A stretch of DNA of 64,000 nt from Halichondria panicea (lineage: Eukaryota; Porifera; Demospongiae; Suberitida; Halichondriidae): assembly GCF_963675165.1 (NCBI RefSeq), contig NC_087390.1:1569501-1633500 (forward strand). The letters are read 5' to 3'. Shown piece after piece: positions 31,190 to 41,567 of this stretch. Position 1 is the stretch's first letter. Each line of letters opens with the position of its first letter. The position numbers were made by a program, and so were the translations under genes. Under the pieces are notes generated by a model, which saw only the letters and a program-made list of their open reading frames with translations, was not told the origin of the DNA and searched no databases.

Positions 31190-31913
31190 ATAATCAATTT
31201 TTGCATGACCAAAATGTCAGCAATTGCCCTCTACAGTTCTTATACTGTAACTAAATTAAATGCAGTGAAACTTGTATTGTGGTCAGCCTATAATCAGGCA
31301 CCCTTTACAATACAGCCAGGTTAACAAGCTTCAGAGTCTCCATAGCATGTGTTTGAACCAGACCACCTCTTTATTATAGCCACTGTTGGTCTGCCCTTGC
31401 AAGGGGTGACAGCTATAGATTGGTTTCCTTACACAAGTATACACACATGGAGAAACCAATCACCCCAGGGCATGACATTTCAACAACACCCTACAATACT
31501 TAAGTCAGTGTTTCCCCCAGTGTACAGTTCAAACAGGGTGGCGCTAGACTATGGCTTGGGGGAGGGGCAGCATGTATTACTGCTAATCTTTCTTGCCATT
31601 ATTTGCCATGCACACAGCTTCTCAATGTCCTCTAACACAGTACATGACCACAATAGAGATAATTGTATAGTCCAGGACTTCCCCAAATTCAATCCATACA
31701 CACAACTTAACTTGTACAGATTCCCAAATTCAATTAGCTACTCAACAAGAGCCCTTTAACCAAACACTGGTTAAGTATGTACCAACATAAGATAAATAAT
31801 ACAGTAGAATGTTCAGTACACTACGTATAGGTAAAAAGAGTATATACCACTCCAAACAGGACTGTATACTTCTATCCAACACTTTCTGACATACTCTATC
31901 AACATACGTGTAC
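31190..31913. other. CPVL intron sequence, repeat-bearing
   Basis: Closely matched by 42470-43154 in copy B. No exon seen. Contains GTGTTTCCCCCAGTGTACAGTTCAAACAGGGTGGC and other non-coding words. Frames in it are not conserved between the copies. Confidence 0.5.
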
Positions 31914-32469
31914 ATAGCGAGGTCCTGAGAATGTTGTAGTAGTTGGTGGATCCAGTGATGTTGCACAAGTACGTAGGATACGGTATCAGATCTCCGTTGA
32001 GCAGAGCAGCAAAAATCTGCAACAGTCGACACAAACATGTTATACCTAGTTTGAGAATGTGAAATGAATTTTGGATGCTGAGCTTCTGTGAATTGGCCAC
32101 CGAATAAACCGTAACAGCTGCGTTGAGTAATAGCTTAGACAAGCACACAGCTGGCTACAATGTTCACTAACTGCTAGGTACTGAACCCTGGTGGACGAGA
32201 GGGGGTACGTGATGCACATACATTGTAGTTAGTCAGTGGCTTCAGTAGTTGGTTCCTGTACAGGTACTGAGTACTAGAGTTGCCTCTGTGACTAGAGTTC
32301 TGATGCTGTGTATAGTGTGTGTACCTTGAAGCCATCGTAAAACCATTCAGCTTTGATGTACTGCACAGCCGTGTTGGTCCTTGAATAAATGTAAGTGGCT
32401 TGGTTCTCGTCAGCCATTCCAAACTGGAACACAAGGTCAGCGTACGCCATCATCACTTGCGTCCGTCCC

Positions 32470-32473
<4 letters not shown>

Positions 32474-32528
<55 letters not shown>

Positions 32529-32551
32529 GTGTGTATGTGTGTGTGTGTGTG
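32474..32551. repeat. (GT)n microsatellite in CPVL A
   Basis: Nearly pure GT run immediately upstream (minus-strand sense) of the 32468 exon edge. Confidence 0.95.
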
Positions 32552-33087
32552 AGGGGTAGCAGCAGAAATAAGAATTGCCTTTTTATCTCTCAAATATGAA
32601 AGGTCTCTTTCTAAACTAGCCATAACTCGAGAAAGAAGCTTTAGTTTGCTAATCCACGAATCAAAATCCAAGAGAATGTGGCTAAAAGACTATAGAAGCT
32701 GTTAGTTTTCTTCGCATTGCAACCGTTGAGCAGTTACAGCTGGAACAGACACACAGACAGACACACGCACACACACACACACACACACAGTCAGCTCTAC
32801 CGTATTCCTCGTGCGGCTACATCTCGAGGCATAATTACAGTATTTGGTATTATGGCTGGTTAGGACATGATTATTGTGGGCATGCAGTGGCTATGTTAAC
32901 ATGAACAATTATGGGCTTGGGCTGTACATAAAGACTTTGGACTGTATAAATGGAGGGTCCTTTGGTTGCTTGGTTGGTGAGAAGCTTTTGTGCTTGTACT
33001 TGGTATGACAATAATTTTATGATAATAAACCTCAGGAATTGTCTAGAGGTTTTGTGGTGGCTGATGCATGGGGGTGTTGGGAGTGGG

Positions 33088-33758
33088 CCTTGCCCAATTA
33101 TGCTCAAAATTGTTCCTAGTCTCCAAGTCTCATGTACATTGTACCAAGAGTTCATTAGGAGGAGTACACAACTCCACTTAACACCGTAGTACCTTCCCAC
33201 AATCACATGCTGTTGTATAAAGAATCAAAATTAATTTGCAATGAATGACAGTGTGGATGGTGATAATGTGATCACTAATGTTATTCATTTACAACTGCCA
33301 GTAGGAAAGGCAATGAATAACATAGTTACTAATTGCCTTTCCTGCTTGTTGTGATTACAATAGTGAGTACCGTATAGCGCGAAATTTTCGAGGCACTTAT
33401 ATTTCGTGGATTAGCCTCTAAAAGCTATTTCGTTGCACAATGTTCGCGGAATGACTGCTTACCGGAAGCCACGCCTTTAAATCTATGCATGCTATAGCAG
33501 GTAATTCAATTTTTGTGGACTTAATTTTCGTGTAGGATTCTAACCCACGAAATCCGCGAAAATTAAGCCCCTCGAAAATTTCGCGCTATACGGTATCTGT
33601 GACCTAGGAATGAGGAATGCTTTTTGTGCAGTCTATTGGAGTAGCTATACTCTTCCTAATGAACTCTTGATTGTACCAGGAGTGCACTCCTGATTGTATA
33701 CCTATTAGTCTTTAATTATTACCATTAGTCTGCTAGCATAACTTGGGCAAGGCCTAGT
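33088..33758. mobile_element. Composite GCCTTGCCCAA inverted-repeat element with apparent 9-bp target duplication
   Basis: Left end CCTTGCCCAATTATG, right end TTGGGCAAGGCCTAGT. GGGAGTGGG flanks it at 33079-33087 and 33759-33767. The paralogous region near 43830 reads GTGTTGGGAATGGGCAACAGG without it, an empty site. A second element (33368-33595) is nested inside. The two ends are offset by a few bases, so exact boundaries are uncertain. Confidence 0.6.
33368..33595. mobile_element. TACCGTATAGCG MITE, intact, perfect 26-bp TIRs
   Basis: Begins TACCGTATAGCGCGAAATTT and ends with the exact complement AAATTTCGCGCTATACGGTA; the repeats match over 26 bases. The interior has TTTCGTGGATTAGCC and CCACGAAATCCGCG sub-repeats. 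This is the reference copy for the degraded relatives at 1197, 2796, 4303, 8151 and 19342. Confidence 0.8.
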
Positions 33759-33814
33759 GGGAGTGGGGAACAGGCATTAGTCAGTATATACGCCCTTGGT
33801 CAAAGTAAATAGAT

Positions 33815-33839
33815 GTGGTGTGTGTGTGTGTGTGTGTTG

Positions 33840-33870
<31 letters not shown>

Positions 33871-33878
33871 TGTGTGTG

Positions 33879-33934
<56 letters not shown>

Positions 33935-33942
33935 TGTGTGTG
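33815..33942. repeat. (GT)n microsatellite
   Basis: Interrupted GT run followed by GAGGGGTAGCAGCAGAAATAA. The same tail follows the runs at 32551 and 43876, so the run is part of a dispersed repeat. Confidence 0.95.
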
Positions 33943-34238
33943 AGGGGTAGCAGCAGAAATAAACTTGGCTTAAGAATTGAAAAATACTTTAAATATTAAA
34001 GCTAGGTCTCTTTCAAAGCTTTCAGAAAATCAGAAAAGTGTTGAAATCAAGTTATGGCAGTCCCCAAACCATTGGGGAGCTATTACACTTTGGTGCCCTT
34101 AGTGACTTTGCTGGATTTTGTCTATAATTGTAAGCAAGCAACTCCATTAACCTGGGCTGTAATAATTATAGAGGGTGTCCTAGTGGTTAGTGTACACACA
34201 TAATACACTTGACTCTGCCTGAGTGTCCTACTAATAAC

Positions 34239-35548
34239 CTGATGGCCTTGAGTTGGATGTTGTTACTGATCCTCTCCAGTACTGCCTCCCCAGACACAGT
34301 GTCTATGATGAGCACACACTCTTTAGTGACAGGCTTCTTGGGTCCTCTGAACTGGGCCACATCATCAGTCCACTCAGCCTGTGTGGAAGTGAAGGGGGGC
34401 AGAATGATTGTAGTTATAGTCAAACCTGTCTATTGTAGTCACCCTCTATAATACAGCCACTCAACATCTCCATAGCATATAATTATGTGTTTGGACCTGA
34501 CTGTGTTAGGAGGCCACCTCTCTATTGGCAAACATGCCTCACAATAAAATAGCTGATTGAAGAGCTCATAATTATAACTACACAACTACATGTACTTGCT
34601 TATTAAGTTTGCTCCCTAGAAACCTACTAATAGATCTAGCTCAGTTGCTGTGAGATAGCAAATAGTGTGTGATATGATGCTGGGCTAGTTGTACAGTACC
34701 CCAGTGTACCACCACGGTGACTGCTCACTTCCCTAGATACAACCTCAGGGTATGGAGGAAGTGATTGTAGCTAAGCTACAGTTATCCCCTCACCTGGTAG
34801 TTGTACGTTCACTTCATCATCAGCCACTCGCAGTTTACCAGGCTTTGTGGGATCCACTGACAGAGGCTTGAAGTCATCTGATACAGTGGCCATCAATGTC
34901 AGTCACTAAATGATTCGGTAAAATTCGGCTGAAAAAATACATCTATTAAACATTATATTAAGACTAAGAGGGTGGAGATACGCTAGTCGGGCGCCGCCGC
35001 CCTCTACCATTGCCCGGAAGGAGGTCGGGAATCAAGCCTATCCACAGTTTTGTTCTGTTGTTGGAAATCCAACAATTCCACCAGCTCCAATCAGATTGCA
35101 GTATCTCAAGGGGATTAATCACACCCACTCAACTGTACCATGTGTGAATTTTGCACACGTTGGATTGACTGAGAGGCGAGGCCAACACCCACTTTAATAA
35201 ATGATTTCATCGCTATTGGTTAGCACCCACATAGAATGAATGATATTCATGATACTATTGCGTAACAGGCCAGAACAAAACTGTGGATAGGCTTGATTCC
35301 CGACCTCCTTCAAGGAGGGCGGCGGCGCTCGACTAGAGACACGCCACTACAGTCTTCCTGGTTTATATAATCCTTCACTGAAGGAGATGAACTCTATGTA
35401 TGCATGGCGATATGATTTTTTTTTGTATGGTACTGAGAAATCGGAGAAACTGTGACTCACATTTAATATTTGATGGTGTGATAGGCGTTCTCCCTGGGGA
35501 AGGTGAAGCTCTTGCCCAGTTTGACTCTATATTCCTCACCCAGTTTCA
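34239..35548 (-). pseudogene. EAF: EAF (ELL-associated factor)-like gene fragment A
   Basis: EAF proteins bind the ELL elongation factor and stimulate RNA polymerase II elongation. Minus-strand exons: ~35468-35548 (KLGEEYRVKLGKSFTF, PRENAYHTIKY), 34794-34877 (DFKPLSVDPTKPGKLRV, DDEVNVQLP) and 34239-34378 (FRGPKKPVTKECVLII, GEAVLERISNNIQLK). Together they match the conserved EAF N-terminal domain in order. Defects: a small insertion before the first donor places TAA after HTIKY (the 55310 copy lacks it). The second and third exons do not join in frame with the visible splice sites, so an exon may be missing. The Ser/Asp-rich C-terminal half is absent. A hairpin element sits in the first intron. 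Confidence 0.7.
34983..35336. mobile_element. Inverted-repeat element in the EAF A intron
   Basis: Outer ends CTAGTCGGGCGCCGCCGCCCTC... / ...GAGGGCGGCGGCGCTCGACTAG. Inner arms GTCGGGAATCAAGCCTATCC... / ...GGATAGGCTTGATTCCCGAC extend the match to about 60 bases with gaps. The equivalent intron by EAF exon D (near 55175) lacks it. Confidence 0.7.
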
Positions 35549-35629
35549 CTGGGAGCAGCTCAGTGCAGTAGAAGCAACTTCAGCCGGCCATAGTCTAACA
35601 AGAGGCAAGCGAGGCCAAATTTGTCCCAT

Positions 35630-35818
35630 ACGGTAAAGATCGTTATTGAAACAATTGAAAGAATAACGTTGCAAAAAAGTGGGGGAGGTTTTGTGGTCAA
35701 AAGAGCATGCACAAGATTCTCTAGCTCTGACTGACATTAAATCTGTACTGAAGAATTAAGCTTCAACCACAACATTAAATCTTGGAGCTGGCACAGTTGG
35801 TCTATTCCTGACAGAACC
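35630..35818 (+). promoter_or_regulatory. Conserved NLR upstream block and leader (NLR3)
   Basis: ACGGTAAAGATCGTTATTGAAACAATTG, a diverged G-rich word (GTGGGGGAGGTTTTGTGG), and the leader CTTGGAGCTGGCACAGTTGG running to ACCATGAAG. It directly abuts EAF exon A on the other strand, so a shared bidirectional region is conceivable. Confidence 0.5.
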
Positions 35819-38800
35819 ATGAAGATGACATCTCAGAGACATGCCCGTTGTCTCTCAATTGATCTGGACGATGATGTTACCCTGGTTTTCCATAAACCTA
35901 GTTGGCAGCTCAGAGCCAGCCTTGCCTCTGTGTTGATCACTCCTGTCCTCTACCAACTCTACCTCATTATGGTCACCATCAGATACATACTCTTCTTACA
36001 AACGTTTTCCTGTAAGTCAGTGGGAAGCATACTCACCAATAATTGCATAACATAACTTGTCATAGAGTAGAGAAATTTGGAGTTGTATGCTTGTGTTGAC
36101 AGAGATACTGCAACAGTTTGTTAATTGACTAAATTTAAGTGTGGGTGCCAAGTAAAATTCATTGTTAAAACAAGAGTAACTGTATATAGGCAGAATTATA
36201 TACTAGGCAGAATAATCACTATAATTATTTTATTATCAGATATTATGTTAGAACAGCCAATTAAGGTTAAAATTAATCACTAGCAATGGTGTCACGTAAT
36301 ACCCCCCTGTCTCATAATACCCCCTGTCTCCCCCTATCTCATAATACCCCCCTGTCTCATAATACCCAAACCACTTTAAACACTAAATTAATGCTAGCAT
36401 TAGCTGCAAACAAAGCACTGTCACTAATGTTTTTGCTTATTATGCAGACATAATTATAACAATGCATATTGACCATAATTATAGTAGTTAGTGAACAGGT
36501 TATTTAGCTGATTACTGCAAGACATTAACTGGTCAGAAACATTAATTTTATAGAGGTCTCATAATACTGACTTGTACTCTACTCATATTACGGGCTACAA
36601 TTACACTTAAGGAACAGCCATTAGTGTATTGCTTAATTGGTATTCACGGAATCTCATGACCCACAATTGTGATGTCACATGCAGCACATGAATATCATTA
36701 TTTATGTAACTCTACATAGCTCCCCCACGTCCTGCTTTCCCTGTGGTTGACTTGAGTTGGACCGGAGTGTTTCCTTGTGAGCTGGGATGGAGGGGGAGTG
36801 CACTGGCCGTTCACATTCTGTCAGCTGTGCTTATCACCTGCTACTCACTCATCACTGCCTGCTTGGTGAGATGGAACCCTCGGAAACAATGGAACTCAAC
36901 CACATCAGGTAATCAATTATATATTTACTGCCACAATAATTATAAACATCACTCTTATTTTCTAGTTTTTGAAAAGCCGACCAAGTTCCAAGTGAGAGTT
37001 CAGAGCACTAATCGACTGATGTTGCCCCCCACTCTCAGTCTGTGTATACTGTTACTGATATTCCGCTTACTGTTACAGTCAGGAGATGTTGAAGCAAACC
37101 CTGGACCAACGCTTGGTAAGCAAATGTCTCTTTATGTATGCATATAAAACTTGTATTAAACCATGTGTATGCCATTGTATTTTTGTTTTTGTTTTTTGTA
37201 GGCTCTATTCTGACTATCGATGATTTGAATTCTGTTTACGAGAAATTGATAGAAGCCGCTGGAAACTGGTTAGACCTGGGACTTTCCCTGGGATTAGGTC
37301 ATAGCACCCTCAGTAATATAAAAGATGAACATCGAGACAAGAACCAAACCTGTTTACGGGAAATGTTAGCTGTTCGCTTGAAGACTGGCCCTCCACTCAC
37401 CTATTCTGACATATGTCGGAGCCTCAGAGCACGAACAGTTGCACGGAATGATGTCGCTGAGGCTATAGAGGAGGCATGTACAGGTATGAATAGTGATGAG
37501 GTTAACCTCGACCACACTATAACTGTAGATAGAATTAGTATACTTATACGTAACTATATGTAGTTACCGCAGCCTAAAGCCAGGAATGTAATTTACTATT
37601 ATAATACTTCAATAGGACAATTTTATCCAATTACTTACTTTAATTTAGATGAGGATACTTCACCTGGGCCACCTATGAAGCCAAAACTGTCCACAACGAC
37701 TCTTGGACCAACCAGTGAGTTAGCTAATCAGTAGTTTGTGTGAGTGCATGGATTGAGAAAAGGCAATCTCAGGATTACCGCGCATTTTTAAAAATATATA
37801 TTTCCACAGCGACTCCTAGACCAACCAGAAGTTAGTTAATTGGTATAGTTTGTGTGATAGAGTATGTAAGAAAATTTGGGATAGAATTATACAGTACTGT
37901 TTGGAGTCGCACTCTTTTAACCTATATACGTACGTAGTGTACTGAAGATTCCACTATAATTATTGTTTATCATTCGCTTCATGTTTATTCTCAGAATTCA
38001 AATCTGATAATCGTTCCACCATCCAACCAGATGAAGCAATAGGAATTTATCGATCATACTTAACTAGTATTTACGATACAAGATTCCTCCCTGCTGATGA
38101 CAAATATCCTCTCCAGTGTGTTAAGCATTTTGTTAATCTAGAATGTGCAGATGTAAGTAAACATTTATCGAGAAAGGAAATTAAAAAGTCTTGGTCAGAA
38201 ATAGTTCAAGGCGAGCTGGATAGATTTCCTAGAGAGTCAATTACAATGGACCAGATAGCTTCCAAAGTAGAGGGTAAATTCTCTAAACTAGTTGTCATTA
38301 AAGGGGCTCCTGGAGGAGGAAAGACGACTTTGTCATGGGAACTGTGCAGACGATGGGCTAATGGTGAAGTTTGGACAGATTACTCTCTCGTTGTATTGCT
38401 CCGACTTCGAGATAAGAATGTTCAGGAAGCTGTAGAATTAGTTGATCTATTTCAATGTGAAAATACTGAAGCTTCCAAAAATATTGTTGCTACTACTATC
38501 ATACAAAATCATCATGGGCATGGTATTCTTTTCATTTTAGAAGGCCTGGATGAGTTGCCACCATCCCTTAGAGAAAATGACTCCATATTTATGAAGCTAA
38601 TAACCGGACGTCTTCTGCCAGCTAGTACCGTGCTTGTTACCACTAGACCCTGGGCTGTATGTGATCTACCTGTTACTTGTAGCTCAAGAGTTGATCAGTT
38701 CATCGAAATCTTAGGTTTTTCTTCCGAACAAATTCAAGAATACATTGATCTAATGATCAAAGATGGGGCTCCACCACAACTACGTGAATATATTGACTCT

Positions 38801-41143
38801 AATCCACGTATCTCTAGTGCAATGTACAACCCTCTTCATGCCAAAATTGTAGTTGAAGTGTACAGAGAAAACCATGAGAATAGCAATAGCATAATCCCCA
38901 ACACAACAACTGAACTATACACCGAATACTCTCAAATTTTGATTAAAAGATGTTTAGAGAATGATTGGAGCGATGAGCTTAGTGAGTTACCTTCGTCACA
39001 TCAGGTACATTTTGATAAGCTCTGCCAAATTGCGTACAATGGAATAACAAAAGAAAAACAACAGTTGGTTTTTTTCAAGGAAGATGTTGTTGATGCTAGC
39101 ACTACACTCGGATTCATGAACAGTGTACATCCTTTACATAAGAAAAATAACAGTTCTCCATCTTACAATTTCCTTCATCTAACACTTCAAGAGTTCCTTG
39201 CTGCATTTTATGTCTGGAAAAATAAAACCCCACACGAGCAGTTGATCTTGTTTGAAACCAAAGCTCATGATGGATCATACAAGATGGTTCTATTGTTTTT
39301 AGCTGGATTGACTAAACTGAATGACCCATGGACACAGTGTGTACTTCCAACTTCTTACTTGTACTATGAGGAAGGATCATCAAAAGCCGAGAGAATGTGT
39401 GAATTCTCAAGTGATCAAATTTTGTGGATCTATGAAAGCCAAAATGTGCAAGCCATGAAGGACTTGTATTGTAATGTGCTGTATGAACCACCGCTATATG
39501 ATGATATTGATCAGTTTGCACTTGGTTATGTTGTAGCTTCTGCTCATTTCAAAGTAATTCTAACGGACATGTTTGAGTTACATAATGGTATGGCTATATC
39601 AATGTTATTAGCAGGAATCAACAAAGTGTTGCCTTCTTTTACTCTAAGTGTAAGGCATCTGAAAATATCTACCACATTCAAGATTCCATGTTTTTGGCAT
39701 ACACTCACTGATAGGATATTACCAGAATTAGAAGGAGTCACTATCAGTAGATCAAAAGATATTGACGATGAATTTGATGGGCCTGAGGCATTAAAAATAT
39801 TTGACACCATACAGCTATCTCCAAACTTAAGTGTTGTAGAGCTAGATTTTGGCACCTCAAGAGACACTGTGATACGAATACTTGATATTTTGAAGCCAAA
39901 ACACTACTTGAAAGTTTTGAAATGTACTCGAGTATCGCCAGCTGATGAAGAGTTGCTGTCAGACTTCATTGCACATTCTAGTATTGAAATGTTGGTGATA
40001 CAATTGATACCAGAGTCACCCACAGATTGCTCACTCACCACAGAAACTAATAGTTGGTGTATTTCAATTGGATTGAACGTGACTGAGTTAAAAAGGAATA
40101 ACACAAAAATCTTGCCACAATTACTGTCTAAACATTCATTTACCAATAGCGAAGTAGAAAGGACGTTTATGAGATCAGATGTGATCTTTTCACTGTCTAC
40201 TATGAAAAATTTAATTTCAATCTTAAGCCACTGGAAACTAAGCTTACAATATCTGCGATGCTCTTACCTGGTTCAGTTCACCCCCGCACAATCTGAGCAG
40301 TTTTTTAGTACTATACTCAATTGTCCGATATTTAAAGAACTCGATATTCAAAGTGAAATAAAGGGCATATCTAGATATATCTTTAACCCACAGGACTTGC
40401 AATCACTAATTTTGCGTTGTTTTGATTATGCCTGTAAGGTTTTACATTCTCTCAAAGACAATCGATTACATTCCATTAAAAGCCTTAAACTTATGTGTTA
40501 CTTTGACTGCGATTTTGATGAAGCTATTGGTAAGTATCTGCAGACTGACACATCTCTAGAAGAATTGACACTGAATTTTATTTATTTAAAAAGTAGCCCG
40601 AGTAGCATATGCATGAGTCATTTAGTGCAGGGACTGCAAGTTAACACATGTCTAACTAAGCTAACTATTTCACCTCATCATAATTTTATAATTAATATTA
40701 AAAAAAGGGACTCAGATTATGATCTCAGAACGCTTGAACTGGCCCAAATGTTTCAACTTAATACAACTCTACAATTCATTGAACTTACGGTTGATATGAA
40801 CTTGCTAATGGATCTACAACTCGTTTTGGAAGCATTGAGAGAAAACAATACAGTTAAACACCTGATACTCCGCCTGTATGTGACATCATTTACACCGTAC
40901 GCTGTTACCACTGAAGAGGCTGAAGCTGTCAGTAATGTGTTAGCCAAGAACAAGACTCTAGAGGTGTTTCACCTCGATGTTGAGATCACTGAGTGCTCCC
41001 CAATTGTCAGGGGGCTCTTGGAAAACAAAACACTGAAAGAATTCGGCACTTCTAAGAATACAAAAAAGAACATTGTCGCATGTCCCGAGTATCTTGATGT
41101 CAGACGAAGAATTTTGTTTTTGAACATTACCCCTTTTCATTAA
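35819..41143 (+). CDS. NLR3: membrane leader - 2A - Death - NACHT - LRR receptor
   Basis: Intact paralogue, about 1342 codons before the stop. Exons: 35819-36011, 36720-36908, 36966-37115, 37202-37483, 37649-37714, 37995-41143, all phase 1. Exon 3 is nine bases shorter than in NLR1 (VFEKPTKFQ against VFDTQEKPTKFQ). The 2A break falls before Pro175. Death domain: NWLDLGLSLGLGHSTLSNI. NACHT: Walker A GAPGGGKTT, Walker B FILEGLDELPP, sensor TVLVTTRPWAVCDLP; a winged-helix/helical region follows (YNFLHLTLQEFLAAFYVWK). LRR-like C-terminus: TLQFIELTVDMNLLMD, NNTVKHLILRLYV, LAKNKTLEVFHLDVEI. Intron 5 contains a second, partial copy of the exon 5 tail near 37808-37830. Likely a cytosolic sensor released from its membrane leader by 2A. 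Confidence 0.87.
36299..36367. repeat. Short tandem repeat ATACCCCCCTGTCTCATA
   Basis: About three to four units of a ~20-base C-rich word in NLR3 intron 1. The rest of that intron (36012-36719) is AT-rich with no coding sense. Confidence 0.7.
37085..37108 (+). other. 2A motif DVEANPGP in NLR3
   Basis: Same octapeptide and same exon position as in NLR1. The upstream hydrophobic stretch (LCILLLIFRLLLQSG) is unchanged. Confidence 0.85.
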
Positions 41144-41567
41144 TATGCATTGTGTACTAAGTTTAGGTGGCTATCTTATACAGCATAATTATTTTGTGTG
41201 TATACCATTCCTGACCCAGTTTTAGGCAGAAAGTAAAACTGTTCTATAATAATTATAATTATATAACATCATACACTCCATCTTGTTTATTATCTATGGC
41301 TCTTATAATTATCTTTTTATATATAGGTATCTTAATTTGCAATTCCTGACCCATGCAGTTTTTAGGCAAAAAGTAAACTGTTCTTATTATTATGTTTATG
41401 TCTCTTGTTTTTGATCGCTTCATTGAATTTGCATAAAATTATAATTCTCTTAAAACAACATAATTATTAAATGACACGACTATAATTATAGATTCTAGAA
41501 CTCACTATATAGTTTTTATCTTTACACTTGAAGCACAATCATTTCCAGACAACATAATTATAATAGG
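41144..41567. other. NLR3 3' flank, no gene seen
   Basis: AT-rich, with two related copies of TACCATTCCTGACCCAGTTTTAGGC-AAAAGTAAACTG about 140 bases apart. The last part matches the block before the other CPVL fragments. Confidence 0.5.

Larger units (their letters stand above)
28990..32468 (-). pseudogene. CPVL: CPVL-type carboxypeptidase fragment A, catalytic Asp exon missing
   Basis: Minus-strand exons in order: 32325-32468 (AYADLVFQFGMADENQATY, ...KAEWFYDGFK), 31914-32016 (LNGDLIPYPTYL, NITGSTNYYNILR), ~29382-29461 (DFNYYVPFIN...IRRAIHVG) and 28990-29129 (VWKIGDDVAGYV, VVVRGGGHILPFDQPE, stop). These match the C-terminal half of vertebrate CPVL. Defects: a ten-base duplication in the YYVPF exon (GGTGTTGATTGGTGTTGATG) shifts the frame; its donor is deleted; the exon with the catalytic Asp (present at 42129-42194 in copy B) is missing; the last exon lost RTVNKFMQ. 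A piggyBac-like element interrupts the gene. The Ser-containing N-terminal half is nowhere in the window. Confidence 0.8.

Noticed and set aside
31349..31759. 136-residue plus-strand ORF MFEPDHLFIIATVG...
   Set aside because: It falls in a CPVL intron and the frame is not kept in the near-identical copy at 42629.
34187..34423. Separate 78-residue minus-strand gene
   Set aside because: It is the EAF GPKKPVTKECVLII exon read through its splice sites, so it is included in the EAF fragment.
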